From assembly GCA_018061005.1 (NCBI GenBank), contig JAGOVA010000016.1:1-52673 (forward strand): a DNA stretch of 52,673 nt, written 5' to 3'. This document shows positions 1-9,844 of this stretch, piece after piece (within the stretch, counting starts at the first letter, position 1; the number at the start of each line of letters is the position of its first letter). The translations under genes were made by a program, and so were the position numbers. This stretch comes from Sterolibacterium sp. GTDB lineage: Bacteria; Pseudomonadota; Gammaproteobacteria; Burkholderiales; Rhodocyclaceae. The notes below the pieces were generated by a model that saw only the letters and a program-made list of their open reading frames with translations, ran no database searches and was not told the DNA's origin.

Positions 1-50
1 GGGGGGCGTGGTTCACAAATAAAAAACCCCCTCCCGAGGCCACCCGCCGC

Positions 51-70
51 CCCCGTTGGGGTTTTTTTTT
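51..70 (+). terminator. Rho-independent terminator of an upstream gene outside the window
   Basis: A short hairpin, CCCC-GTT-GGGG at 51-61, is followed by nine T residues. AAAAAACCCC at 21-30 can also pair with GGGGTTTTTT at 58-67, which gives an alternative longer stem. The position and polarity fit the end of a rightward transcript that begins before the window. The stem is short, so the call is moderate. Confidence 0.5.
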
Positions 71-78
71 GCACTTAA

Positions 79-92
79 CCCCCCCCCCCCCC
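79..92. repeat. Poly-C homopolymer (14 C)
   Basis: Fourteen consecutive C residues lie between the upstream terminator and the first complete gene. The tract is about 125 bp upstream of the chosen start of the GGDEF-EAL gene. It could be a slippage-prone tract or an assembly or sequencing artefact. The sequence alone does not decide. Confidence 0.8.
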
Positions 93-217
93 AGTACGGT
101 AAGCCTTGCGTGCAGTTCAGCCTGTGCCGACAGACGGAGGACGAGCATTTTGAGACCATCGCCTCGCCCCGTGTCAATGACATGGGGCTGCGTCAATACT
201 CCAGGGGATGTTCGGGC

Positions 218-2665
218 ATGTACTCATCGAATGAAGCGGCACTGCCCTGGTTGAATCGCGCCATCAACCGGCTACCGCGTCAGCGCACCACTTTGCGTGC
301 ACGCCTGCTGCGCTACGGCTTTGCCCTGGCCACGGTGGCAGCGGCCTGGTTCAGCCGGGACTTCATCGGCAGGCCGGATCTCGGCCTGCCGCTACTCACC
401 TTTTTCAGTGCGGCCGCCTTATCCACGGTCATTGTCGGCATCGGCCCGGGGCTGCTGGCCAGTGCGCTGGGCATGGCGCTGGGCACCTGGCTCTACATGC
501 CGCCCTACCATGCCTTCAGCTTCGAATTTGCCTCGGGCAATGTGCTTTCCAACGTGCTGTTTGCCTTCAACGAAGCCCTGCTCTGCCTCGCACTCAAGGC
601 AATGCAGGTGCATCGAGACAAATACCAGGCCAACCGCGCACTGCTGGCCGCCGTGGTTGAAGCCACGCCTGACGCGATTTACGTCAAAAATCGCGACGGT
701 GCTTACCAATACTGCAACACCGCCGCCGCACAGCGCACCGGGGCGCAGGCCGAACACATTCTGGGGCGGCGCGCAGAAGAGCTTTTCCCCGCCGAAGAAT
801 CCCGCCCCATGCGTGAAGAAGACCTGGCCGTCATGAATGCCGGCCAGATCATGAACTTCGAAAACACGCTTCATGACCACAACGGCGAGCCGCGCGTCTG
901 GCTGTCTACCAAGGGGCCGCTGCGTGACGAACACGGCCAGATGCGCGGGATTTTCGGCATCGACCGCGACATTACCGAGCTGCGTCGTGCCGAGGAAGAA
1001 ACGCGGCTGGTGGCGCGCGTCTTTGACATGGCGGCCGAAGGCATCGTCATTACCGACCCGATGAAGCGCATCCTCAACACCAACGAAGCCTTCACCACGC
1101 TGACCGGCTATGCCCGCGAGGAGGTCATCGGCCAGGGCTTGAGCCTGCTCAACTCCGGCCGCCACGATCAAGATTTTTACGCCGCAATGTGGCACGCGCT
1201 GCTCAAGAGCGGCAAGTGGGAAGGCGAAATCTGGAACCGCCGCAAGAATGGCGAGCTGCATCTGGAATGGCTGTCGATCAGCACCGTCAAGGATGCCCAG
1301 GGGCGCGTGCTCAACTACATCGCCGTGTTCCGCGACATCACCGTGGTGCGCGGCTCGCAGCAACGCATGGACTTTCTGGCGACCCACGACGAACTCACCG
1401 CGCTACCCAACCGCATCCTGCTGATCGATCGCCTGCAACTGGCGGTCAAACGCGCAATCCGCACCGACCAACGGCTGGCGGTGCTACTGATCGACCTCGA
1501 CAACTTCAAGGACATCAACGACAGCCTCGGCCACCATCATGGCGACGAACTGCTGCTGCAAGCCGCAGGAAGGCTGACGGAATGTGTGCGCCGTGAAGAT
1601 ACCGTGGCACGCATGGGCGGTGACGAATTCGCCATCCTGCTGGAAAACAGTGACAAGGAAACAGTGACCCACACGGCAGAACGCATCCTCGCGCGGCTCG
1701 CCAAAGGCTTTCAGCTGGGCGGGCAGGCCTGTCATGTCTCGGCCAGCATCGGTGTCAGCGTTTTTCCGGATGACGCGACCGAACAGGGTGAGCTGTTGAG
1801 CCATGCCGACAGTGCCATGTACCGCGCCAAGGAAAGTGGCCGCAATGCCTGGCGGTTCTTCAGCGAGGAAATGGCCGAGCGTTCGCGCAAGCGGCTCGCC
1901 ACCGAGCGCGGCCTGCGGCGGGCATTGTTAAACGATGAGCTGTTCATCGAATACCAGCCCCAGGTCGATCTGGCCAATGGCCGCCTGATCGGTGCGGAAG
2001 CACTGATCCGCTGGCGTTGCGAGGGGCGCATCGTACCGCCACTGGAGTTCATTCCGGTGGCTGAAGAAAGCCATCTGATTGTTGAAATCGGTGAATGGGT
2101 CGTCGCCACCGTCTGCCGCCAGCTGCACGTCTGGCAGGCACAAGGCCACACGCCCTTCAATGTCAGCGTGAATCTTGCCGCACGCCACTTCCAGCAGGCG
2201 GACATGGTCGAACGCCTGTGCCATATCGTCCGCAGCAGCGGTATCGACGCGCAGCGCATCTGTCTGGAGATTACCGAAGGCGCGCTGGAAAACGTCGACG
2301 TCGCCATGAAGATGCTGAAGGAATTCGAGGCGTTCGGCTTCGCGATCAGCGTCGATGACTTTGGCACGGGCTTTTCCTCGCTCTCTTACCTGAAACGCTT
2401 TCCCCTGCACGAGCTGAAAGTCGATCGCAGCTTTGTCAGTGGCATCGTCGACGACCGCGACGATGCGGCCATCACTTCGGCCATCGTCGCCCTCGCCGAC
2501 AACCTGACCCTGCGGGTGGTGGCCGAAGGCATCGAAACCGATGCACAACGACGGGCGCTGCAGGGCATGGGCTGCCGGATCGGCCAGGGCTATTTCTTCT
2601 CCCGCCCGCTGACGGCGGAGCGTTTCGATGAATGGCTGCAGACCCGCACGGAGGCTCACGCATGA
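218..2665 (+). CDS. Membrane-anchored PAS-PAS-GGDEF-EAL cyclic-di-GMP enzyme
   Basis: Predicted bifunctional c-di-GMP synthase/phosphodiesterase at the inner membrane (815 residues). The N-terminus (about 30-125) resembles the four-helix DUF4118 domain of KdpD-like sensors. Two PAS domains follow (about 140-255 and 262-380), then GGDEF (about 385-545) and EAL (about 560-805). The GGDEF motif is intact (MGGDEF) and is preceded by an RRED inhibitory site five residues upstream. The EAL half keeps EALIRW, the NVSVN asparagine, CLEITEG, DDFGTG, LKVDRS and VVAEGIET, so both halves look catalytically competent. ATG 218 is chosen because AGGGGA lies nine bases upstream. The frame stays open back to a TTG at 56, but that extension translates the poly-C tract. 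The stop overlaps the next gene by ATGA, so the two are probably co-translated. Confidence 0.9.
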   Translation: MYSSNEAALPWLNRAINRLPRQRTTLRARLLRYGFALATVAAAWFSRDFIGRPDLGLPLLTFFSAAALSTVIVGIGPGLLASALGMALGTWLYMPPYHAFSFEFASGNVLSNVLFAFNEALLCLALKAMQVHRDKYQANRALLAAVVEATPDAIYVKNRDGAYQYCNTAAAQRTGAQAEHILGRRAEELFPAEESRPMREEDLAVMNAGQIMNFENTLHDHNGEPRVWLSTKGPLRDEHGQMRGIFGIDRDITELRRAEEETRLVARVFDMAAEGIVITDPMKRILNTNEAFTTLTGYAREEVIGQGLSLLNSGRHDQDFYAAMWHALLKSGKWEGEIWNRRKNGELHLEWLSISTVKDAQGRVLNYIAVFRDITVVRGSQQRMDFLATHDELTALPNRILLIDRLQLAVKRAIRTDQRLAVLLIDLDNFKDINDSLGHHHGDELLLQAAGRLTECVRREDTVARMGGDEFAILLENSDKETVTHTAERILARLAKGFQLGGQACHVSASIGVSVFPDDATEQGELLSHADSAMYRAKESGRNAWRFFSEEMAERSRKRLATERGLRRALLNDELFIEYQPQVDLANGRLIGAEALIRWRCEGRIVPPLEFIPVAEESHLIVEIGEWVVATVCRQLHVWQAQGHTPFNVSVNLAARHFQQADMVERLCHIVRSSGIDAQRICLEITEGALENVDVAMKMLKEFEAFGFAISVDDFGTGFSSLSYLKRFPLHELKVDRSFVSGIVDDRDDAAITSAIVALADNLTLRVVAEGIETDAQRRALQGMGCRIGQGYFFSRPLTAERFDEWLQTRTEAHA

Positions 2666-3957
2666 AGCCCAACATCCTGTTTCGCAACCTGATCGCGGTC
2701 TATCTGACGGTGATTGTCGGGGTCTGCCTCACCATCTACCTGTTCAACGATCAGTTCAACCATCTGCTGCTCGAAACGCTCGGCCTGTCGGCCACCCAGG
2801 CGGGCATCGTCGGTGCCGTGCTGATGATTACCATCGCGTTCATTGTCCAGCGGCTGACCGCCCGGTTGTTTTATGGCGACCCGATGTTTGGCCTGGAAAG
2901 CCATCTGGCGGAATGCAAAATTCGCCAGGAAACCTGGCAAGCCGCGCTGGCTCAGGTGAGCGACGAATTGCGCGAAATCACCACCTACAACGGCGTTCTG
3001 CGCCAGCAGCTGGAGCGCATCACCACCGACACCGAGCAGGCGGCCTACGATATCGTCAGCCGCCTGCAGGCCATCGACGGCGTGATCGAAGACCTGAATT
3101 CCCTCGTCACCCAAAAATCCAGCACCTCCAGCAAACTGCTGGAAAGTGCCGAGGCACGCATCGACCACAACCGCGAGTTGCTGTGCACACTCGACCACTA
3201 CATCAAGCAGCGACTGGAAAATACCGAAACCGAACGAAGCCGCGTCGAGCAGGTGGTGAAGGAAATCCAGTCGCTCGACAATCTGGCGCAGATCGTTCGC
3301 AGCATTTCCAGCCAGACCAATCTGCTGGCACTCAACGCGGCCATCGAAGCAGCCCGCGCTGGTGAAGTCGGCCGCGGTTTTGCCGTGGTCGCCAATGAAG
3401 TCCGCAAGCTCTCCACCGCCACCGATGCGGCGGTGAATCAGATCACCGAGGGCATCCAGACGGTTAATCGCTCAACGCTGGCGCATTTCGAGGACAAGCT
3501 CTCCAGCAGCCAGATCGAGGCGGAAAAAAATGCCCTGCAAAGTTTCGTCACCCAGCTCGACCATCTGGGCAGCAGCTATCAGGAGCTGACCGACCACGAG
3601 GCCAGCACCATGGAGCAGATCGGCGTGAGCAGTGGGCAACTCAGCGAGATGTTCATGGATGCGCTGGCCAGCGTCCAGTTTCAGGACGTGGTGCGCCAGC
3701 AGGTCGAACAGGTGGCCGCCGCCCTGAACCAGCTCGACAGCCATGCCCACACACTGGCTCGTCGCCTTGAAGCGGTCGAAGATAGCGAATTCACCTACAC
3801 GCCGATTGCACAGCAACTGGAACAGATGTTCGACCGCTATGTGATGAGCTCACAGCGCGACTCGCACCGGCAGGCGACGGGGAATCAGACGGCCACCGCC
3901 AGCCTGCTGGCCGCCAGCCGCCCGGCTCCGGCACTGACCAAGGTCGAGCTGTTCTGA
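2662..3957 (+). CDS. Methyl-accepting chemotaxis-type signalling protein
   Basis: A 431-residue chemoreceptor-like protein. It has two N-terminal transmembrane segments (about residues 8-28 and 45-65) separated by only a short loop, so there is no real periplasmic ligand domain. A long coiled coil follows with the conserved receptor tip ([20 protein letters not shown], then [12 protein letters not shown]) around residues 220-260. The coiled coil after the tip contains an FQDVVRQ segment seen in some atypical receptors. The start is fixed by GGAGG about eight bases upstream and by the ATGA overlap with the GGDEF-EAL gene. The pairing suggests a link between c-di-GMP signalling and a chemosensory-type output. 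The ligand and the partner CheA are unknown. Confidence 0.9.
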   Translation: MKPNILFRNLIAVYLTVIVGVCLTIYLFNDQFNHLLLETLGLSATQAGIVGAVLMITIAFIVQRLTARLFYGDPMFGLESHLAECKIRQETWQAALAQVSDELREITTYNGVLRQQLERITTDTEQAAYDIVSRLQAIDGVIEDLNSLVTQKSSTSSKLLESAEARIDHNRELLCTLDHYIKQRLENTETERSRVEQVVKEIQSLDNLAQIVRSISSQTNLLALNAAIEAARAGEVGRGFAVVANEVRKLSTATDAAVNQITEGIQTVNRSTLAHFEDKLSSSQIEAEKNALQSFVTQLDHLGSSYQELTDHEASTMEQIGVSSGQLSEMFMDALASVQFQDVVRQQVEQVAAALNQLDSHAHTLARRLEAVEDSEFTYTPIAQQLEQMFDRYVMSSQRDSHRQATGNQTATASLLAASRPAPALTKVELF

Positions 3958-3961
3958 TTCA

Positions 3962-3994
3962 GCGTTGAATTTACGTTGAATTTGCGTTGAATCT
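3962..3994. repeat. Three tandem 11-bp repeats between convergent genes
   Basis: GCGTTGAATTT, ACGTTGAATTT and GCGTTGAATCT are arranged head to tail (3962-3972, 3973-3983, 3984-3994), with a partial fourth GCGTTA running into the aspA stop codon. They sit in the 40-bp gap between the convergent chemoreceptor and aspA genes. No hairpin with a T run is visible. Confidence 0.8.
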
Positions 3995-3997
3995 GCG

Positions 3998-5398
3998 TTA
4001 CTTGCCACGCGGGGCCGTCAACGTTTCGACACGCAAAGCCTCTTCCAGCGCGGCCTGATCCATCAAGCCGGATTCCCGCACCAGCTCGGCCACGCCCCGC
4101 CCGGTTTTCAACGCTTCACGCGCAATGCGGGTGGCGTTCTCGTAACCGATGTATGGATTGAGCGCGGTGGCGAGCCCCGCCGAGGTTCGCACACGCTCGG
4201 CGAGCAAGGTTTCATTGGCGGTGATTCCGGCCACACAATGCCGCGACAGGGTGCGACAACCGGCCGCCAGATGCTGGATGCTCTTGAACAGGCTGTGGGC
4301 AATGATCGGCTCAAAGGCATTGAGCTGAAGCTGGCCAGCCTCGGAGGCCATCGTGATGGTGATGTCATTGCCGATGACCTCGTAGGCAATCTGGTTCACC
4401 ACTTCCGGAATGATCGGGTTGACCTTGCCCGGCATGATGCTGGAACCGGCAGCACGCGGCGGCAGGTTGATTTCATTGAAGCCCGCCTGCGGGCCGCTGG
4501 AAAGCAGGCGCAGGTCGTTGCAGGTTTTTGACAGTTTGCAGGCCACCCGCTTGAGCACGCCGGAAAGCTGGACGAACGCCCCGGTATCTTGCGTGGCTTC
4601 GATCAGGTTTTCTGCCGACACCAGCGGCAGATTCGTTAGGTCGGCCAGATACTGCACCGCCAGCCGGGTGTAGCGGATGTCGGTATTGATGCCCGTGCCA
4701 ATCGCCGTCGCCCCCAGGTTGATTTCCCGAATCAGGCTGATCGCCTCACCCAGCCGCGCTTCATCTTCACCCAGCATGACGGCATAGGTGGAAAACTCCT
4801 GCCCCAGCGTCATCGGCACGGCATCCTGCAACTGGGTGCGCCCGAGTTTGAGAATATCGCGGAACTCGTGCGCCTTGGCAGAAAAAGCCAGACGCAGTTC
4901 GGCCATCGCATCGAGCAGCTCACGGATCGCCAGACAGGCCGCCACCGACAGCGCGGTGGGGTACACGTCATTGGTGCTTTGCGACATGTTGACGTGATTG
5001 ATCGGGTGCAGACGTTCGTAATCGCCGCGCGTGCAGCCCAGCAACTCCAGCGCGCGATTGCAGATCACCTCGTTGGCATTCATGTTGGTCGATGTCCCCG
5101 CGCCCCCCTGGATCACATCCACCACAAACTGGTCGTGCAACGCCCCGCCCGCAATCTCGCGGCAGGCCGCGATGATGGCCTCGGCCAGCACTTCATCGAG
5201 TTCGCCCAGATCACGATTGGCCAGCGTCGCCGCCTCTTTGACCAGCGCCAGCGCGCGGATCAGATCGGGGTAAATACTGATGGGCTGACCGCTGATCGGG
5301 AAATTTTCCAGTGCGCGCAGGGTGTGGATGCCCCAGTACGCCTCGGCGGGAATGACGCGCTCGCCCAGCAGATCGTGTTCGATACGGGTAGGCCGCAT
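3998..5398 (-). CDS. aspA: Aspartate ammonia-lyase
   Basis: Deaminates L-aspartate to fumarate and ammonia in the cytoplasm. The 466-residue product has the length and fold signature of the aspartase/fumarase superfamily, including the catalytic-loop signature GSSIMPGKVNP around residue 315. The N-terminus (RIEHDLLGERVIPAEAYWG) is typical of AspA rather than FumC. ATG 5398 is chosen because GGAG lies just upstream and family similarity begins there. The open frame extends to 5530, but that part overlaps the antiporter gene and does not look like aspartase. The upstream antiporter gene ends at 5412 in the same direction, so the two may be co-transcribed. Confidence 0.95.
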   Translation of the reverse strand: MRPTRIEHDLLGERVIPAEAYWGIHTLRALENFPISGQPISIYPDLIRALALVKEAATLANRDLGELDEVLAEAIIAACREIAGGALHDQFVVDVIQGGAGTSTNMNANEVICNRALELLGCTRGDYERLHPINHVNMSQSTNDVYPTALSVAACLAIRELLDAMAELRLAFSAKAHEFRDILKLGRTQLQDAVPMTLGQEFSTYAVMLGEDEARLGEAISLIREINLGATAIGTGINTDIRYTRLAVQYLADLTNLPLVSAENLIEATQDTGAFVQLSGVLKRVACKLSKTCNDLRLLSSGPQAGFNEINLPPRAAGSSIMPGKVNPIIPEVVNQIAYEVIGNDITITMASEAGQLQLNAFEPIIAHSLFKSIQHLAAGCRTLSRHCVAGITANETLLAERVRTSAGLATALNPYIGYENATRIAREALKTGRGVAELVRESGLMDQAALEEALRVETLTAPRGK

Positions 5399-5411
5399 GA
5401 TGTTCTCCAGT

Positions 5412-7151
5412 TCAGAGGTGATGCCGGTAAAACTCGCGTAACGAAGCATAACGCTCGGCGCGCAGCTTGCGAACCTGGCCGATGGCACGCTCGACCGGCA
5501 CGCCCAGTTGCGTAAGGGTTTCGGCCGCAATCATCAGGCTGCCTTCGAGCACTTCGGGGATGACCTCGGTTGCCCCGGCCTGTTTGAGCCGCGCCACATC
5601 GCTTTCGTCGGCCGCACGCACGATGACCGGCAGACCCGGACGATGCGTGCGGACATGATGCAGCACGCGCAAGGCGGAAGGCGTGTCGGGATAGGTAATC
5701 ACCACCGCCCGGGCGCGCGCCAGACCAGCGGCCTGCAACACCTCCCAGCGATCGGCATTACCAAACACCACCGTTTGCGCGGGCGTGCCCTGTGGCTCTG
5801 GCGCAGCCCGTGCTTTCGTGCCGGAAACACGATTCAAGTCCAGATCCAGTGCAATGCAGGCGATGTTTTCCGTCGCCAGAAACTGGCTGACCTGCTGGCC
5901 GGTGCGGCCATAGCCACAGAGGATGACGTGCTGCTCCAGCGGCATGCTGCCCACCGCCACATCGTGGATTACCTTGGCATCGTGCGCCCAGCGTCCACGC
6001 GCCATGCGCGCCCCCAGCCGTCCGGCATGGCCGATGACACCAGGCGCAAGAAACATCGACAGCAACATCGCCGACAGGGTGAGCTGAAAAGTCTCCGCAT
6101 CGATCAGCTTGAGCTGATGCGCCAGACCGATCAGCACCAGGCCAAACTCGCCCGCCTGCGCCAGCTGCCCGGTGGTTCGCAGGGCAACATCGAGCGGGCT
6201 GCGCGCGGCCAGCGTGACCAGCAAAACCACCAGTGCCTTGCCGCCGATCAGCAGCAGCACGGCTAGCAGCAGGTACGCCAGATGCCCCAGCATGAAGCCA
6301 GGATCGAGGTGCATGCCGACGGTGACAAAAAACAGCCCCAGCAGCACATCGCGAAAAGGCTGCACATCCGCCTCGACCTGATGCCGGTAACGCGTCTCGG
6401 AAATCAGCATGCCGCCCACAAATGCACCCAGCGCCAGCGACAACCCGGCGTAATCCGTCAGCCAGGCCAGCGCCACGATGATCCACAAGATCGCCAGCAT
6501 GAACAGCTCTGGCGAGCGCAGATGCGCCACGGCATCGAACAGCCGCCGCATCAGATGCTGCCCCAGCCAGATCAGGATGACCAGCACCACGCTGGCCTCG
6601 GCCAAAGCGCGCAGCAAAGCCGTCGCCAGATGTTCGCCCGGTGCGGCCAGTGCGGGCAGCAGGATCAGGCAAGGCACCACGGCCAGATCCTGAAACAGCA
6701 GCACCCCCATGGTCTGCCGCCCGGAACGGGAATGCAGCTCGAAACGCTCCGACAACATGCGCGCCACGATGGCGGTCGATGACATCGCCACCGCGCAGCC
6801 CACCGCCAGCCCGCTACGCCAGTCCTGCTGATAAACGAGAATCGTGCCCAGCGTGGTCGCCGCCGCCGTCAGCAGCATTTGTGCAGCACCCAGACCAAAC
6901 ACCAGGGAACTCATCGCCTTGAGCTGGCGCAGATTGAATTCCAGACCGATGGAAAACATGAGAAAGACCACGCCAAACTCGGCAATCGCCTCGACCGAGG
7001 CACTGCCATCGACCAGTGCCAGACCATGCGGCCCCAGCAGCGCGCCGATCACCAGATAGGCCAGGATGCTCGGCAACCCCAGCCGCCGCGCCAGGGCGAC
7101 GGCCAGCACGGCGGTGGTGAGCAGGAGCGTGAGCGAGAACAGAGGCGTCAT
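5412..7151 (-). CDS. CPA2-family cation:proton antiporter, KefB/KefC-like, with TrkA-N domain
   Basis: A 579-residue inner-membrane monovalent cation/proton antiporter. Residues 1-385 form about twelve membrane helices of the Na+/H+ exchanger fold, with typical CPA2 signatures such as FGVVFLMFSIGLEFNLRQL. Residues about 410-535 form a Rossmann TrkA-N (RCK) domain with the nucleotide-binding pattern GYGRTGQQV, likely sensing NAD(H) or another nucleotide. No TrkA-C domain is apparent. It could be a glutathione-gated K+ efflux system or a YbaL/RosB-type antiporter. The substrate cannot be assigned. The start has only a weak ribosome site. A divergent transporter gene begins 36 bp away, so the two share a very short control region. 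Confidence 0.9.
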   Translation of the reverse strand: MTPLFSLTLLLTTAVLAVALARRLGLPSILAYLVIGALLGPHGLALVDGSASVEAIAEFGVVFLMFSIGLEFNLRQLKAMSSLVFGLGAAQMLLTAAATTLGTILVYQQDWRSGLAVGCAVAMSSTAIVARMLSERFELHSRSGRQTMGVLLFQDLAVVPCLILLPALAAPGEHLATALLRALAEASVVLVILIWLGQHLMRRLFDAVAHLRSPELFMLAILWIIVALAWLTDYAGLSLALGAFVGGMLISETRYRHQVEADVQPFRDVLLGLFFVTVGMHLDPGFMLGHLAYLLLAVLLLIGGKALVVLLVTLAARSPLDVALRTTGQLAQAGEFGLVLIGLAHQLKLIDAETFQLTLSAMLLSMFLAPGVIGHAGRLGARMARGRWAHDAKVIHDVAVGSMPLEQHVILCGYGRTGQQVSQFLATENIACIALDLDLNRVSGTKARAAPEPQGTPAQTVVFGNADRWEVLQAAGLARARAVVITYPDTPSALRVLHHVRTHRPGLPVIVRAADESDVARLKQAGATEVIPEVLEGSLMIAAETLTQLGVPVERAIGQVRKLRAERYASLREFYRHHL

Positions 7152-7187
7152 AGAGTAAGATCATGCCATTTTTTACCGGGTTTTCGC

Positions 7188-8561
7188 ATGCGTCTCTTAC
7201 GTTTCTTACATTCGAGCTTACTACCGCTGCTTTTGTGTCCCTGTCTGCTCCTGCTCACCCCCGGCTCGGCGCTTGCCATAACGCCTGAAACAGGGGCATT
7301 ACACGGATTATCTGTGGCCGGTATTCCCATCGAGTTTTTCCTGTTCGGCCTGACCTTGCTGGGCGTCATGCTGCTGCACAAACATAGTTTTCGGGTCGGT
7401 TTAACCGGCATGCTGGTCATCGCAACCTACAAGATCCTGTTCTCCAGTTTCAGGGAAGGTGCCGGTATCGCAGGATTCGTCGCCCACATGGCGCACGAAT
7501 GGGTGATGCTGACCAACCTGCTGGGGCTGCTCATGGGCTTTGAACTGCTTTCGCGGCATTTTGAAAAGAGCCGGATTCCGGTTATTTTGCCGCGCTACCT
7601 GCCCGCAGGCTGGAAGGCCGGTTTTGCCCTGCTGGTCATGGTATTTGTGCTTTCCGGCTTTCTCGACAACATCGCCGCCGCCCTGATCGGGGGAGCCATG
7701 GCGCATCAGGTTTTCAAAGCACGCGTGCATATCGGCTATCTGGCCGCCATCGTCGCTGCCGCCAATGCCGGTGGTGCAGGGAGCGTGCTGGGAGACACGA
7801 CCACCACCATGATGTGGATCGACGGCGTTAGCCCACTGGATGTACTGCACGCCTATGTCGCCGCCGCAGTCGCGCTTTGCTTTTTTGGCATCATCGCTGC
7901 CCGGCAGCAGCATGCCTACGCCCCCATCATCCAGGGCGCCCACACCCACACCCGCGTGGATGGCGCACGCCTGAGTATCGTTCTGGCCATACTCATCGCG
8001 GCCATGCTCACCAACATCCTCGTCAATGGCCCCCTCAAAGCCTACGCAGATACCGCTCCTTTTCTTGGCCTGGCAGTCTGGCTCACCATTCTGCTGACTT
8101 CCGGCTGGCGTCGCCCGGACTGGGAAGTGCTACCGAACACCCTGCAAGGCGCGTTGTTCCTGCTCTGCCTGGTCACCGCCGCCTCGATGATGCCGGTGGA
8201 ACATCTGCCCACCGCATCCTGGCCCACCGCACTCGGGCTGGGCTTCGTTTCCGCCGTGTTCGACAACATCCCGCTCACCGCGCTGGCACTCAAGCAGGGC
8301 GGATACGACTGGGGCGTGCTGGCCTATGCCGTCGGCTTTGGCGGCTCGATGCTGTGGTTCGGTTCATCGGCCGGCATTGCCCTGACCAACATGTACCCTG
8401 AAGGAAAATCGGCCGGGCTGTGGCTGCGGCACGGCTGGCATGTCATCGTTGCCTATGTGATCGGCTTTTTTGTGCTGATGGCCACACTCGGCTGGGAACC
8501 CCATGAGCCACACAAACCAGCCCACGCCCAGCAAGGCTCGACCACAAACGCCCACCGCTGA
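7188..8561 (+). CDS. Ion transporter superfamily membrane protein (NhaD/CitMHS-like)
   Basis: A 457-residue polytopic protein with a cleavable-looking signal sequence (residues 1-30) and about eleven further hydrophobic segments. It carries two internally related DN motifs, GFLDNIAAALIGG and VFDNIPLTALALK, in the pattern of the two inverted halves of IT-superfamily transporters (ArsB, NhaD, CitMHS). A GDTTTTMMWI segment lies near the first half. It is most likely a Na+/H+ antiporter or a carboxylate/oxyanion permease. The exact substrate is not deducible. The start ATG 7188 immediately precedes the signal peptide. It is divergent from the KefB-like gene and leads into the MFS gene 17 bp downstream. 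Confidence 0.8.
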   Translation: MRLLRFLHSSLLPLLLCPCLLLLTPGSALAITPETGALHGLSVAGIPIEFFLFGLTLLGVMLLHKHSFRVGLTGMLVIATYKILFSSFREGAGIAGFVAHMAHEWVMLTNLLGLLMGFELLSRHFEKSRIPVILPRYLPAGWKAGFALLVMVFVLSGFLDNIAAALIGGAMAHQVFKARVHIGYLAAIVAAANAGGAGSVLGDTTTTMMWIDGVSPLDVLHAYVAAAVALCFFGIIAARQQHAYAPIIQGAHTHTRVDGARLSIVLAILIAAMLTNILVNGPLKAYADTAPFLGLAVWLTILLTSGWRRPDWEVLPNTLQGALFLLCLVTAASMMPVEHLPTASWPTALGLGFVSAVFDNIPLTALALKQGGYDWGVLAYAVGFGGSMLWFGSSAGIALTNMYPEGKSAGLWLRHGWHVIVAYVIGFFVLMATLGWEPHEPHKPAHAQQGSTTNAHR

Positions 8562-8578
8562 GCACAAACCCCAGCCCC

Positions 8579-9844
8579 ATGAAGCAGCACCGCAACCTCG
8601 CACTCGGGCTGGCACTGGCCGCCTATTTTCTGGCGTTCTTTCATCGCGTCGCCCCCGCCGCACTCGCCGACGATCTGGGGGCGGCCTTTCATATGGATGC
8701 CGCCGAACTGGGGCTGCTGGCCGCCACCTACTTCATCATCTACACCCTGATGCAGATTCCCGCCGGCATCCTGGCCGATACACTCGGGCCGCGCCGCACC
8801 CTGTTCATCGGTGGTCTGGTGGCCGGTATCGGCTCGCTGCTGTTTGGCCTGGCGGCGGATTTCACCGCCGCCTTCAGTGGCCGTGCCCTGGTCGGGCTGG
8901 GGGTGTCGGTGGTATTCATCGCCATGCTGAAAATTGTCGCCCTCTGGTTCGAAGCCCGCCGTTTCGCCACCCTCGCCGGCCTGTGCACCCTGCTGGGCAA
9001 CTGTGGTGCCATCGCAGCCGGTGCGCCCCTCGCCTGGCTGATGCTGCACACCTCATGGCGCGCCGTCTTCATCGGTGCCGGCCTGCTTTCCCTGCTGATC
9101 GGCACACTCTGCCTGCTTTACATCAAGGAACCACCCCACTCCACCCCGGCTCGCATGGGTCGCATGGATCGCACTGCTGCTCTGAGCGGGCTGCAACAGG
9201 TGCTCGGCAACCGCGCCACCTGGCCCGGCTTCTTCGTTAATTGCGGCATGGCCGCGAGTTTCTTCAGCTTTGCCGGGCTCTGGGCCGGCCCCTACTTCAC
9301 ACAGGCACTGGGGATGACACGCGAACAGGCCGCCGCCCATGTCAGCCTTTATTTCATCGGCTACGCACTGGGCGCACTGCTGCTTGGCACCCTCTCCGAC
9401 CGCCTCGGCCGCCGCAAACCCCTGATCGTCGGCGGCAGCCTGCTGCACCTGGCCGGCTGGCTGGTCTGGCTCTACGCCCCGCCCTCCAGCAGCGGCTGGA
9501 GCCAGCTTCTGTGTGTCGCCATGGGTTTTTTCACCGCCAGCTACACCCTGACCTGGGCCTGCGCCAAGGAGGTCAACCCGCCCCTGCTCTCCGGCATGGC
9601 CACCAGCGTGGTCAATGTGGGCGTATTTCTCGGCCCGGCACTCCTGCAACCCTTGACCGGCTGGGCGTTAGATCAACACTGGCAACTCAGCCAGGGCATC
9701 ACCCTCAACGGCATGCGCGTGTATACCGCCGCCGATTTCCGCATCGGCCTGTGGCTGATGGCAGCCGCCGCCGCGCTGGGCTGCCTGGCCACCCACTGGC
9801 TGCACGATACGCGCCATCACATCCCCAAAGAAAGCCCCGCATGA
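8579..9844 (+). CDS. Major facilitator superfamily transporter
   Basis: A 421-residue MFS permease with twelve predicted transmembrane segments. The loop between helices 2 and 3 carries the family motif A variant (GILADTLGPRR), and its duplicate in the second half reads GTLSDRLGRRKP. The YFLAFFHRVAPAAL segment in helix 1 is typical of nitrate/nitrite- or organic-acid-type MFS members, but the substrate cannot be named. The gene follows the ion transporter by 17 bp, and its TGA overlaps the ATG of the CbiX gene (ATGA), implying one transcription unit. Confidence 0.85.
   Translation: MKQHRNLALGLALAAYFLAFFHRVAPAALADDLGAAFHMDAAELGLLAATYFIIYTLMQIPAGILADTLGPRRTLFIGGLVAGIGSLLFGLAADFTAAFSGRALVGLGVSVVFIAMLKIVALWFEARRFATLAGLCTLLGNCGAIAAGAPLAWLMLHTSWRAVFIGAGLLSLLIGTLCLLYIKEPPHSTPARMGRMDRTAALSGLQQVLGNRATWPGFFVNCGMAASFFSFAGLWAGPYFTQALGMTREQAAAHVSLYFIGYALGALLLGTLSDRLGRRKPLIVGGSLLHLAGWLVWLYAPPSSSGWSQLLCVAMGFFTASYTLTWACAKEVNPPLLSGMATSVVNVGVFLGPALLQPLTGWALDQHWQLSQGITLNGMRVYTAADFRIGLWLMAAAAALGCLATHWLHDTRHHIPKESPA

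Noticed and set aside
56-217. Longer N-terminus for the GGDEF-EAL protein
   Set aside because: It needs a TTG start and translates the poly-C tract. ATG 218 has a proper ribosome site.
419-1387. Long open frame antisense to the GGDEF-EAL gene
   Set aside because: It is a shadow of high-GC coding DNA. The opposite strand has clear PAS and GGDEF domains.
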